The notes beneath the pieces were generated by a model. It was not told where the DNA came from. It made no database searches and saw only the letters and a program-made list of their open reading frames with translations. Shown piece after piece: positions 21,685 to 33,566 of a stretch of 64,000 nucleotides of DNA. The DNA comes from Arachis hypogaea (taxonomy: Eukaryota > Streptophyta > Magnoliopsida > Fabales > Fabaceae): contig NC_092052.1 of the NCBI RefSeq assembly GCF_003086295.3, positions 28,185,427 to 28,249,426 on the forward strand. The letters are read 5' to 3'. The translations under genes and the position numbers were made by a program. Positions within the stretch are counted from its first letter, which is position 1; each line of letters starts with the position of its first letter.

Positions 21685-23776
21685 CATACACAAGGCAGAA
21701 TTTGTTGTGGAATAAAATTTATTAGACCTATGGTGACGTAGTCTTTAATTTCTTTTTTGGATCTGTGGCCCCACCTATTATTCTTGACCGATCTAATCCG
21801 AACAAAACCGATCAACCGAACCGAAAAAATCGAACAAACCAAACAAACCGAAAACCGAAAAAATCGAAAAAATGAAATTTTGCTATTTTTTGTTCGGTTC
21901 GGTTCAATTTTCGGTTTTGATACTGAAAACCTGAACCAAACCGAACCGAACCGGTGTATATATATAGAAATTAATTTTACAAAATATCCCTAACCTAAAC
22001 CCTAATACACTCACGCCGCTTCTCCTTGCTCTTTTCTTGCTCACACACAAACTGCTCTCTGTCACTCCCTATCTCTCACTAACGCACACTCCTCTACTCT
22101 TGTCTGTCGTCGCTGTCCAGCCGTTCAGCAACCGTCATTCCCTTCTCGTCGTCCGTCAATGCCTCTATCCAGAAGCCGCGTCTCTCAGCGTCGTCGTTCT
22201 CAGCACCGTCGACCTCAGCAGCCGCATCATCTTAGTGCCGTGGTTCTCTATTATTCTTAGTTGTGCTCCATCGTTCTCAGTCTCTCAGCCTTAGGTATGA
22301 TTTGTTCAATTTTTGTTCTGATTTTTTGTCTAATATGATTTTTCTGAACTTTTTTTTTATGTTGTGACATGATTTTTCTATTCGTTATGATTATTGGTTC
22401 TTGGTTTTGATTTTTTTATTGTTGTTATGATCATTTTCAATGTGTTATGATTATTGGTAATAACATTTATTTGGAGGTTTTTTGTTTATGATTATGTTAT
22501 ATGGCTCTGTTCTTAGTTTATTTTGATTTTGTTATATTTTTATTAGATTTTAAGGTTTATTTTGATTTTATTCCTTTTGTGTGTGTTTATTCTGATTTCT
22601 GAATTCATTATTTTCTTGGTTGTGATTCTTGGTTTAAGATTTTGATTCTGTTCTGATTTTTTGCTATGAATTGGATGTGTTTGTCTTTGGTGTGATTGTG
22701 CAGTTGTGCTTGAGGTCACTTGTAGGAGGAAGAATAAAGGTTTTGCATCCCAAATCAGTCTCAATCTTCTTAGAAATGCAAGTGATATTGGATAATAACT
22801 CAAGATCAGATGAAAAATGGGGTATTGGTTTTTATTCTTGGATAATATTCTCCTTTTTTTATTTTGTTGAAATTTATTGGTTTTTATCTTCTGTTTTGAC
22901 ATTTGTTTAAGGTTGTTGCCTTGTACTACAATGATTTTACAGTTTTAATAAAGTGAATCAATGAGTTTGTTTGTAAATTATGTTTATTTGATGAAACTTG
23001 TTATGATTCTAATTTTGAAAATAATGCAAAAATTGAAGCATGGTCCTGTTCCCCCTAATTTGAAGATTGAGAATCGAAAATACTTAACATTTAGAGGTAC
23101 ATGTTTAGTTTATGTAAGCAGTCATACCACTGTTTAATATTCATTTTTTGTGTTAATTATTTGTGTTATAACTTAATTTCTGATTTCAGGTTCTTTGTTT
23201 GCTGAACAATGTTTTGCTATCTTGGTAGAGAACATCAAAATATTGCTGCTTTGTTGAAAAAATTAATGGAAGCAACTTTTTTTTTCTTTTTGTTGTGTTT
23301 GAATTTTTCATGCTTTTCAACGGTTGTATTATCATTTCTTTTGTTATTGAACTTCTTGTATCAAGATTTTTGTTAGTTATTATATTGTATGACTTTAATG
23401 ATAACTTTGTGAAATTAAACTTATTTTGTTGCATATGTTTTTGTTGAAAATAACATAGGACAGAGCTTTTAGTAATGGGAAATAACAAGAACAGAATACT
23501 TTTTTTTTTAAATTGAAAAATCGAACAAACCGAACCGAACCAAACCGATTTTAATTGGTTTGGTTTGGTTCGGATGGTTTCAGTAAAAAGACTGAACCAA
23601 ACCGAACCGAACTACTAATATAAAATTGGATCGGATGGCTTTTCCGTAAAAAACCAAACCAAACCGCATTGCAAACACCCCTAATACACAAGGCGGGATT
23701 TGTTGTGGAATAAAATTTATTAGACCTATGGTGACGTAGTCTTTAATTTCTTTTTTGGAGCTGTGGCCCCACCTTT
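21685..23776. mobile_element. Degraded DNA transposon between 90-bp direct repeats
   Basis: About 21685-21777 and 23684-23774 are near-identical (ACACAAGGC, ATTTGTTGTGGAATAAAATT, TTTAATTTCTTTTTTGGA, CTGTGGCCCCACCT). Between them the ends are rich in AACCGAACCG in opposite orientations (21800-21955, 23520-23665). The right edge reads GCAAACACCCCTA, i.e. TAGGGGTGTTTGC inverted, a hAT-like terminus. The interior has a GC-rich 5'-exon-like block (22015-22290) followed by a GTATGA donor-like site and intron-like DNA. No transposase domain is readable. Confidence 0.45.
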
Positions 23777-26700
23777 AATAAAAAAAATATATTAATGAAG
23801 GTAGGTCAACAAAAAAAGAATAATGAAAATGTGTCAAATATATTAAATCCTAAAATTCATATAAAATAATTTTTTTATTTTTATTTAATTTAAAATAAAA
23901 ATTAATTATGACAATTTAATTTAACATTTATGACAATAAATAAGATCATTATGATATAAATTATTTAATGTGAAATAGCATAATTTGTGACTATAATTGA
24001 TATATATGTATTGTCTATAAATAAATTAAAAAATTAATAATCTTTCAACAATTTCCCACTTGGGTTATACATATATTTTTTTTGAGATAATCACATTTTA
24101 TAAATTTTATGCGCGCATCTGAATGCTATTTCCTTTATTACTTTAATAATCGGGTTCGTCTCATATATTAGTTATGGAGTTACCGTAATTTTTATCATAT
24201 TACTGTCGCGACGAAACCATGATGATCACCATACTAATATACTCAACGACATAGATCAAAATTGGATGAGAAAATTCTGAAATTACACGCGAAAATGATC
24301 TCATGCATGCCTATTTTCAACTGGTTCAACTTTAATAAACTTTATGAGATCATCATGAGTTACAGTGAAAACAAAATTAAATACTTTATTTTTGTAGAAA
24401 TATCTATATTCATAAATTTGTCTAAACCATATGAACATTCAAATGCACACTCCCTGAAACAATATATCATAAAATGATGTGACACCTATATGAATAGTAT
24501 CCACATAAAAGATCTTGGGTGTTTGTTTATTATTAACCAAATATGCATGCATTGGTAGAGTTTGTGCTAACTTGCTCATAAGACACTTAAACATTCTGAA
24601 CTCTCTTGTTTAATAAAAATTTAAAATATTAGACTACTAACACATTATCACAAAATAACTCAAGTGGTCTTTCAAATTTATTTTTTTTAATTTGTGACAA
24701 GTATTCGTAATCACCTAATTGGATGCCTTCAAAAGGTATTTTATATTCAAGTGCTTTAGTGGAAAGAGTACTAAGTATCTTCTTAACACTTTTTCAAAAA
24801 ACTCTTCCAATGGGCATATGAATATACCTGTAATGGATCAAAATTGAAAGTAATAAAATCAGAATCTAAATACTAAATGATCTCTAACTTTAGTTTTTGA
24901 TTTCATATCTGTGAACATATAATGTTTTGTTATAACAAAATTTGTTTGTCTACTATTTAGTGAATCATTTTTAATTGACTCAAATATATCTGCCAAAGAT
25001 ATCAATAAAGTATACAATAACTCTAAGTATATAAATTCATTATCCATAGACTACAGGTGAAGCATAATATATAAACCTTATGCATTTTTGAGTTTTATAA
25101 CTTTTTTAAGGCACCTAATAAGACTATAGTTGTCTTTCTTAGAATTGAGTATATGACCTTATTTATAATTTTGCATGCTGCTAACATATAAGAATAGTGA
25201 AAATATATATACCCACACTAAACTAATATAAGTCATTAACCATATTTATTTCAAAAGACCATATGAGATAATAATTTGATGAAATATAAGTTACTAATGA
25301 TAGAAAGTCTCCCCCTTTTTTTAATTTAAAAAAAAATCTATTTAAGACTAACATTAGCAGATATAATTTTAAAGCAAAATAATATATTCACACAAATTAC
25401 ATATCATATGAATAAAATTTATTCATATAATGGTGGGCCCAACACAAATACCTAGAACAATATTAATATTTACTCTTTGGATAGAAATATTAATTTATAA
25501 GTGGTATTTTTAATACCGTAATCAAACATTGATAATAAATCATGTCAAATAATAAATCTATCTTTGGATAGACTTATCGTTCACATGGAACCAAATAAGT
25601 ATCACATGTTTATTACTACAAATACGCATATAATTTGGCCAAATACAAAACTTCCTTTGTGCCAGTCCATACCCATATAAATTACGTACAGATAAATTTA
25701 TTTAATGCGACTTACCAAATATTCTCAATGAAATTTTGTCAAACAATAAGCCTATCTTTAAATTGACTCATTGTTCACATGAAAATTTGAGAATTAAATC
25801 TATTTATTACAGCATATATTTTCTATTAATTGGCCAAACACCAACCTTCCTTTGAGCCGATTAGTGGTTGGCAAATTAAATTGAAAATAAAGACAAAGTT
25901 CAATGTTTATTATTTTGCCAAATAATAAACTTCCTTTAGGTCGGTTATTATTCGTATAATTAATAAGTATTGATTTATTCTTAACAAGTTATCGAAGTAT
26001 ATACTCAAATATAAATAGTGACTTCAGGGTTTTGGTTTCCAAGACACCAAAACTGCCTTCGCAACCCTTTTCCATCAAAGGGGTTGGGATTCAGCCATAT
26101 TAGGTTACAGAAGATTTTGGGTGAGAAAGATCAAAGAACCACAGGAACCAAACTCTCTTAATCATGCTTATGAATTTAGGAACGCTTTCGCATTCAATCA
26201 TTTTTTTCTTAATAATTTAATATGGATGGTCTTGGGATTAAGGAATTCTAAGATTTTTCAACAAGTAACACTTTGAAACTTGCATGCAATGCGAACCAAG
26301 TTATTTATGAAGTCAAATTTGTAAGTTATGGTCAATTACTAGGTCAATATGGATGATTTACAAAATTTCAATGCAATGTGAAAGTTCCTAGTACTTTACA
26401 ACACTTGAAGAAGAAATGTCTTGGCAAATTCAAGTATTTTGTTCATGTTTTTTTTTTTAATTTTGGAATTCACTCATCGTAATGTTACATAAAATAGGCT
26501 TGCAGTCAAAGTTGTTTGTGCTACGACAATTAACAGTTATATCAAGAAATTTTTTTATTTATAAATATTTTTTAAAATTTATTTATTGTCAATATATTAA
26601 AAATTTAGGTATATAAATAATGACTTTTACAATGCAATGACCTCTTAAATTTATTTGTTATTATTATTATTTCTATATCACCTCGATTTAGGTATCAGAT

Positions 26701-26849
26701 GTTAACGATTAAATAATAGTATTGCTTATGGCATTTTAGTGTTAATGAATAAAATTATCCTTTAGTTTATATTTTTTATTTTTTATATTCTTTATTTATT
26801 ATATATACATTCTCAATAATATTTTATTATTCTGATTAATAAAAATAAG
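23777..26849. other. AT-rich intergenic DNA with three imperfect repeats near 25500-25960
   Basis: No gene supported. 25540-25680, 25735-25870 and 25900-25950 share the order TCTATCTTTGGAT-like, GTTCACATG, TTTATTACT, TTGGCCAAATA and AACTTCCTTTGNGCC, giving a degraded tandem unit of roughly 130-200 bp. The TTCCCACTTGGGTTATACAT (24053) and CATGCTTATGAATTTAGGA (26163) blocks look like parts of a decayed retroelement LTR, but I cannot assign the family. Confidence 0.35.
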
Positions 26850-27559
26850 GTTAAATATGATATTGATCCTATGGTTTATGTCAAAAATTTTATTCATTGC
26901 TAACCATTTTTTGCATTCGAACTTAGTTTTAAAATCATCTTTCGGACCAAAATATCATTCTTCCTTCACCTCCTCACCAATATTTTTCACCATTGTCCCA
27001 CTCTCATTTAATCAAACACTTGGTGAGCAGTAGCAATGGCAGCGGTAATATCATCATGAAAGAAGCAAAGAGTCCCCTGCTACAACAACCAAACAACGAT
27101 GTCACTCCTCTCCATTCTCATTTAACCATACACACATCAAATGCTCAGAAAACACAAAAAAAAAAAAGAAGAAAAGAAAAAAAGAGAGAGGAGAAAAAGA
27201 ACAAACAGAACAGTATGACAAGATCGAGAAGCAGAACAACACGACCGAGACCGAAAAGCACTACGAGAAGAAGCACCACGACGGGGGCGAGAAGCAGCTT
27301 GATGACCATGACAGAGCAGAACAACAAGAATGACGATAAGCAAAGTAGCATGACAAGATCGGTGGCGAAGTGGCAAAAACAAAGACGCAACCAGAGAGTT
27401 CAGTAGCGCAAAAGCAGTGGCAATGATGAGTTGTGTTGTCTTGAGGAGGTAGAAATAGTGACGGCAGCATGTGACACATCCTCCCTCGCCAGCATCGTCG
27501 CCACGTTCTTTCCCTATATCTCTCCCTTCGATTATGGCATCGTTGTTTCTATTCTGGAG

Positions 27560-27645
<86 letters not shown>

Positions 27646-27969
27646 GGAGCGGCGAGTATGCGGCAGCGCGGGGCGGTTTTAGGCGCTGCCATGCATCTTC
27701 GTTTCTCTCTTCCTCCTCTTCCTTCTTCTTATTCTCTCTCTCTCTCTCTTCTTCTTCTTCTTCAGTGATAGCTTCTCTCTCTTTCTTTATTCTTTTTCTT
27801 TTTGTTTTATAATTTTTTTTGTTAGGTGCAATTTGATCCAAAATTTTAAAATTTAGGTTAAAAGGATAATTTTAAAACCAAATTGAACCACAGGTACCAT
27901 TCGAATGCAAAAAAAGTTAGGGACGAATAAAATTTTCGTCCTAAACCATAAAAATAAAAATTGTACTTA
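26850..27969. mobile_element. Inverted-repeat DNA element carrying a GC-richer insert
   Basis: The left end (about 26851-26945, TATGGTTTATGTCAAAAATT, TTTTTTGCATTCGAA) and the inverted right end (about 27868-27968, TATGGTTTAGGACGAAAATT, TTTTTTTGCATTCGAA) form a roughly 100-bp terminal inverted repeat. The interior (26985-27800) is much GC-richer than the surroundings and contains the CT microsatellite. This resembles a Mutator-like or Pack-type element; a clear target duplication was not found. Confidence 0.6.
27562..27642. repeat. (CT)n microsatellite, 81 bp
   Basis: About 40 uninterrupted CT units. They generate spurious Ser-Leu open frames on the plus strand. A shorter CT/CTT tract follows at 27720-27785. 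Confidence 0.95.
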
Positions 27970-29605
27970 AAAAATATTATAAGACATTGATTTTTGAAAA
28001 AAATTAAAAATCTTTGAAGGGACTGTTTTAAAATTTAAAAAATTTTTGAGTGACTGTTTTGAGATTTTTCAAAAATATTGAGGATTATTTTGTACTTTAC
28101 CTTAGAGATTAATTTGTCTAACTTGCACACATGGATACGTAACAGTCATGTGTAGGAGTTAATAATAATAGACAATGTTAATGATTAACAGAAGAGGACT
28201 GTATTATCTATTATCTAACGGAAGTAAATGTTGGGGACTATTTAGTGTATTTTAAAATTCGAAGGACTAAAGTATCCGATTTCAAAAATTTCGAGGACTA
28301 ATTTGAGTAATTATTCTTTGTTTTTTGATAAAATTAAACTTTAAAAAAGGTCATTAAACATACACTTATATAAATATATTTAAATAATTTTTCGCAAATT
28401 TTTGTCGGACGGATATCTCAATCTCCACCCCTATTCCTATTTATTCACAGGATGATCTCCATGGGATTTTATGAGTTCCTGTTAGCTTTCCTGTCACTAA
28501 TAATTTCCACTTCCTATTTATTCACAGGATGGTCTCTATGGAATTTTATGAGTTCCTGTTAGCTTTTCTATCACTAATAATTCCCACGAATATCTTCGGA
28601 TGCAGATTTTTTTGCCATTTCTGTATATGTAAAATTGATTAATTTATTTAACAAAAAAAGTTAATATAATGTCAAAAAAATTTGATAATATTTAACAATT
28701 TAAAAAGATAATCATCATAATTGTGATAATATCGTACTAACATAATTAGAAAAAATATATACTTTATAATAATATAAATTATATTCTATCAAAAATAAAA
28801 TAACTAAAAAAAATATTTTTATCGTAATTTACAATATTTGTTTTTTTTTTGAGATTACTCTATTCAAACCCTAGCAGAACACGCCAAAAATTATAAGATA
28901 CTTATCTTTATATTAATTGCTTAAATAATAATTTAATTAAATATATTAAAATATTTATTTATTAAATTTTTATAATACACGAGTACATGATGGCATATAT
29001 TATTTAAAATAATATTTTTCATATATAAACTTGTTTTTACACTAAGCGTAAAAGACCGTAAAAGTATGTTGATTAATAAATAAATAAATATAAGTGAGTT
29101 TCAAACTTTTGCTTGTGATTCTCGCCAAGTAACAAAATGGTAAAACTGGTGGTAATACAAGGCAACAAAGAATGTGTGGATTGGAGGAAGAGGAGAAAGT
29201 AGTACCATTTGATGATAGTGATATTTAAATCGGTATAGAGAAATGCTCTCCGATCTTAATCGGGAGACTGAAAGTTTAGATTAATCTTCATGTATGTTAC
29301 AAGACCCCCTCCGAAGAGTATTGAAAATAACCGAGACAAATGGTAAGGTGATTGAATTGAAGGCAAGGTATGTCAGGACAGGAAATCTCTATAATTATTC
29401 CATAACATGAAAATATGTGCTTTTAATATTTTGAATAGAAAGAGATAATTTTACTCAGTCTTATATATTTTTAGCTTTTGTCCATCTTAACCAAATGTTA
29501 AACAGAGACAACTTTTGAATTATGTGTCTTGAAACCAAACACAATATAAAAACACACAAAATTTATGTCTCTATCTATTTTTTCCGTATCTTTATCTCTG
29601 TTAAC
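27970..29605. other. AT-rich intergenic with a two-copy 77-bp tandem repeat
   Basis: 28434-28510 and 28511-28586 are two tandem copies beginning TTCCTATTTATTCACAGGAT, about 90 percent identical. 29185-29260 weakly resembles the start of a LINE ORF1 (KVVPFDDSDI, a stop, then IGIEKC), too short to call. No gene. Confidence 0.5.
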
Positions 29606-30108
29606 TAGGGCTGTCAAAAACGAGCTAGTCCGGCCTATTTAGGTCCAGCCCGTTAAGCCAGGGGGTTAAACGGGCTACTCCGTTTTATTCGTGGGCCAAA
29701 ATTTTTTAGCCCGGACCATTTATGGTCAGCCCAATAGATTAAACGGGTCAGTCCAGTTATCATTTTATTTTATTTTTTAAAAAATATTTTGACAAAAAAT
29801 ACTATTTTTAGGTCAAAAATCATTAAAAAATAATATTTTTTTTAGTTGATGGGTCGGATTTTCGGATCGGATCGGGAGAAATATTAGCTAAAAGTGCTAC
29901 TTTTTTTAAAAAAATGTAAAAAAAAAATTAAACAGGCCACCCATTTAGCCCGTGGGCTAGCCCATTTAACCCGTTATTTTTTTCGGGTTAATCGAGTTCA
30001 GCTCGTTTAGCCCAAAATTTAAACGGGTTTAATTTTAGAGACAAAGTCCGCCCATTTAAACGAGTAAACGAGCTGGTCCAATAAATTTAGCCCATTTTAA
30101 CGATCCTA
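29606..30108. mobile_element. Non-autonomous hAT element (503 bp) with 8-bp target duplication
   Basis: The duplications are identical 8-mers CTGTTAAC at 29598-29605 and 30109-30116. The ends are TAGGGCTGTCAAAAAC and, inverted, TAGGATCGTTAAAATG. Subterminal GC-rich copies of AGCCCGTTTA/TAAACGGGCT occur in both orientations. No coding capacity. The 8-bp duplication and the TAGGG end indicate the hAT superfamily. Confidence 0.8.
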
Positions 30109-30408
30109 CTGTTAACTTAAAAGTTATAATACACCCAAATATCTATTTCAATTTTTTATTGAGGCAATGTCCAATTGGATTCTTAAGATTTTTAACATTA
30201 ATTAAAACAGTTTCTGATTTTTAAAAATAATCAAATTGGCTTCTAAATTTATATATAGTATATGCCTAAAATAAACACAATTTGTGTTTATTGAATACAC
30301 CTTATTATTATAAATCATTGGATTTCATTAAATATAAATAAAAGTTATTACAAAAAAATATTAATAGACCATAATAAATATAGAACACGCTAGACATTAT
30401 TAACACAT

Positions 30409-30935
30409 GAATAAAGTATTGTTTTTGTTAACAATGTTTGGAGTAAGTCCTATTTGTGTTCCTAACATTTAAATCGTTCTATTTATATCCTTAACGTTTA
30501 TAAAAGTAATTCAACGTTATCCTACTGTCAATTATACTAACAAATTAGATTATATTTTCCAATTATTCTCACTTGGATGTATTCATTCTCAATTAGGTCT
30601 CACTTGAATGTGTTCGATTTTAATATTATACCCACTATTTGTGTTTAGATTCAATTATGTCCCTAGAAAAGTGAATTATGTAAATATTGTAGGAATTAGT
30701 TTCAATATTTGATGAGCTATTTTTTGGAGTAGATCATCGATTCTATCACAGACATTTGTATTCTAACTTTAAAAAGAGATTTTTAAAATTCAAAGTTAGG
30801 TGCTCATGATATATAATTGACGGGATAACATTGAATCACTTTTACAAACATTAGAGATACAAATAGGACGATTTAAACGTTAGGGACACAAATAAGATTT
30901 ACCCCAAACGTTGGGACAAAAACGATACTTTACCC
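30409..30935. mobile_element. Mutator-like MITE (527 bp) with about 110-bp terminal inverted repeats
   Basis: The left arm (TAAAGTATTGTTTTTGTTAA, GTCCTATTTGTGTTCCTAAC, AAATCGTTCTATTTATATCC) matches the inverted right arm (TAAAGTATCGTTTTTGTCCC, ATCTTATTTGTGTCCCTAAC, AAATCGTCCTATTTGTATCT). The flanking 9-mers TTAACACAT and TTAGTACAT differ at two positions, consistent with an aged 9-bp target duplication. Confidence 0.7.
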
Positions 30936-30944
30936 TTAGTACAT

Positions 30945-31690
30945 AAATAAATAAATATCTTTTGATATACAATACTTTAAATGAAAAATATAATTTTTTA
31001 TTTTCAAATAATAAATATAAAACATATAAATACGAAAAATATAATTTTTTTTATTTATTAAAATCAACAATTATCATGCAATAAAAATTTTTATAATATT
31101 AAAAAATTATATTAAAATAATATTTTTAATTACAACATAAAAATAATTAAATTTTATTTTATATTATTTGATAAATAATTTAAATTGTTATATTAAAATT
31201 TTATTAAATAATTACTTTGTTATAAATATTATTATATAATATAAAATTTTATTAAAATATTTATAAAAATGTAATTTATTGAAATTACCATATTTTTAGA
31301 CTAGAGCGGTCAAGTACAATATTTTTTTTTAATAGTAGAGATAATTCTTTCTTTATGATAACTCATATTTACATAGAATTTTTTTATTAATCGAGTAAAA
31401 TAGGACAACGAACAACAAAAATGGTTGTCAAACTCTGATGCTCAAAAATGTCAATAAAGTCCAAATCGTTTTAAGTAAGTTTGTTAAAATCAACTAATTT
31501 GACAAGACACACGGAATATTTGGATGTGTCTTTTTTGCAAAACATTCAATTCATGAAGTTTAAAAAAGGAATCTATTAAGTTAATGAGTTCTAACTCAAA
31601 TGGCATAGTATTTTCATACTCATTTAGAAGTTACGGATTTAAGTCTCCCTATCTTTGGTTAAAAAAAAAAATAATCTCATTAAAAGGTTT
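30945..31690. other. AT-rich intergenic, possible SINE tail
   Basis: 31588-31672 contains AACTCAAATGGCATAGT, then TTACGGATTTAAGTCTCCCT and an A-run. This is weakly like the A/B-box spacing and tail of a tRNA-derived SINE. Nothing else is recognisable. Confidence 0.25.
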
Positions 31691-31691
31691 T

Positions 31692-32030
31692 CTAGAAAGC
31701 TCGTAGTAGAAAATTTTGTAAATAAAAGGGTTCATTGACAAAGACATTCAAATAGAATGCAAAAAAAAAAAAAAAAATGAAAGAACATACCACGACTACA
31801 AATAGTAAAAGGGGGTTGCTCACAGATATATCGGTTTCGTGCATGGACCTCTTTCCTCGAGAGGAGAAAGGAGCCGAAGAAAGCTCAAGGCGGCGGTTTG
31901 TGGACTTCATGCATGCCATGGATAGGAGAAGAGGAGCAAGGATTTTAGGTAAAGGAGAAGAAGGAAGAGTGGGGTTAGTATGTGAGTCACACAGAGGGCT
32001 TGAAGGAAAATTTTTTCTTTTCATGGTCAT
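31692..32030 (-). other. Exon-like open frame with upstream TATA, unknown product
   Basis: An open frame of 112 codons in a GC-richer island, starting MTMKRKNFPSS. An internal MACMKSTNRRLEL could be an alternative start (31943). TATATAA lies just upstream (about 32030-32036), and the sequence has GTGGTATGTT, a possible splice donor, near 31785 after a hydrophobic run (NPLLLFVVVV). I do not recognise the protein and no second exon is found. It could be a captured 5' exon or chance. Confidence 0.3.
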
Positions 32031-32330
32031 TATATAGAAAAAAAAAGTGAAGGTTCAATATAGAAAAAGAAAAAATTGAATGATGAAGAGTGGAGATAGT
32101 GCACCATAAATATGTGTAAAGTGGCTTAAATGTATAGGTAATGGGTAGGATGGTAGTTTCATATTTGAAGGAAAAATAAAAAGAAAAAGGAAGGATATGA
32201 ATTGCAGAAGACAAAAAGATTTTAACGTGATATGATGATACGAGATAAAATGGAAAAGATTTTGAGAGAAAAAATAAATAAAAAAGACATATAAAAAATA
32301 AGGCCTAAAAAAATTTCGCAAACCTAATGA

Positions 32331-32600
32331 TCAACGAGTCAGAGTACAAAAATGATCTAGATCATAAGTCCAAGCTTTCATCAGAGGGTGATTAGCCAAA
32401 ACCATCATTTACAAAAAGTCTCTCATCTATCTGCTAGACAAAACTGGAAATATAGTGTTAGACCAGAAAATCAATTTAAATTAAAGAAAAAATAATTCTC
32501 AGAGCAGTTCTAAACTTGCAACATTTTTCTTTAACTAAAAATTTGGTAAAAATATCAGTTAGTTTATTCTCAGATTTGACAAATTAAATGTCAATATTCC
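32331..32600 (-). pseudogene. 3' end of the split Ty1/copia element (RNase H C-terminus)
   Basis: Read on the minus strand, immediately after the E2 insertion, this gives IDIQFVKSENKLTDIFTKFL and a short tail. That is the C-terminal end of copia RNase H, continuing from the part that ends at 53583. The flank ATTCC at 32596-32600 is the E2 target site. No copia LTR was identified further left. Confidence 0.75.
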
Positions 32601-33110
32601 TGTTCTTGTATGGATACCTGGAGGGAGAGCTCGGTTTCGGGGAATCGACGCCGAGTTGTTATCTTCGGCGCCGACCTTTGAGCTTTGTGGTAATCTTAGC
32701 TTTATTCCAAGAAAATGTCCAATCGCGTAGAGCTTTGAGCAAGAAATAGGGGAGAGTGTACCTGCAAAGGCACTCCAAAGTTTAAGTCAGTATTGAGAAT
32801 TCAATGTCTCCTTTTAAGATGGAAGATCATACCTTTTATGGGTGGAAATGTGCAAGTCGGTTATGCTTCTGCTTTATTGCCTATATTAAAGAGCAATAAT
32901 AAGGGTGAAATGTTAGGTTGGACGTTTCACTTTTGGGAAGTAGTCCGTTAAGCTGAGTTGTAACGTACGTTGCCGATTAATGGCGTTTATTGCCGATTAA
33001 TGACTATAATGCCGAACTATAACGCCACCTTTCTGAATAATAACGTGAATAATGCCGAGTTATGAATGACAATGCCGATTTATGATGTTGGATTTGTAAC
33101 GACCGGATCA
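32601..33110 (-). repeat. 3' LTR of E2
   Basis: In plus orientation it runs from TGTTCTTGTATGGATACC to AACGACCGGATCA. It matches 53073-53582 closely, including the GCCGATTAATGGCGTTTATT block. Confidence 0.9.
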
Positions 33111-33566
33111 TAGCCCCCAAGCTTGGCCTGGAAATTTGTTTAATGAAGCAAGTTGAGCTTTTTAATGAACAGGTCGGTTATTTGAGTTGGTGCATAACTC
33201 GACATTTGACGTGGTCTAGGAGCCCCCAGTTCAAGATGCTTTGCTAAACAATTAATAAATTAATATTAATTAGAGAGAGAATAGTGCGCGTACTTATTAA
33301 TGACGTGCGTATTCCCAAAGCACATCATATCTCTTGGGTCAGTTGAAGTGACTGTTTGGTGGTTTTGGGAATCGGTTTTTGGGTTTTGAAATTAACTTTT
33401 GGAGTTGAAAAGGTTTGGTGGTCTGACATAAGGTTGTGTGAGCCTTTTCAGAAGAAGTTTGAAGCAAAATATGAGTAAGAGAGGTATCATCTTTTTCTGA
33501 TATCTGTGATCTTTACTTTCCTTCTCTGTTATCTTTTTTCTTGTTCTTTCTCTTTTTGTTTTTTGG
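33111..33566. other. Promoter/3' UTR interval between the E2 LTR and its antisense gene
   Basis: No open frame of note. It would be 3' UTR for the E2 sense transcript and 5' flank for the plus-strand gene. An upstream ATG at 33471 (MSKR) precedes a possible GTATCA donor. Confidence 0.4.

Noticed and set aside
27431..27812. Plus-strand open frames with long Ser-Leu runs
   Set aside because: They are translations of the CT microsatellite and have no domain or codon support.
29185..29260. LINE ORF1 fragment
   Set aside because: The resemblance covers about 25 codons with an internal stop; too little to call.
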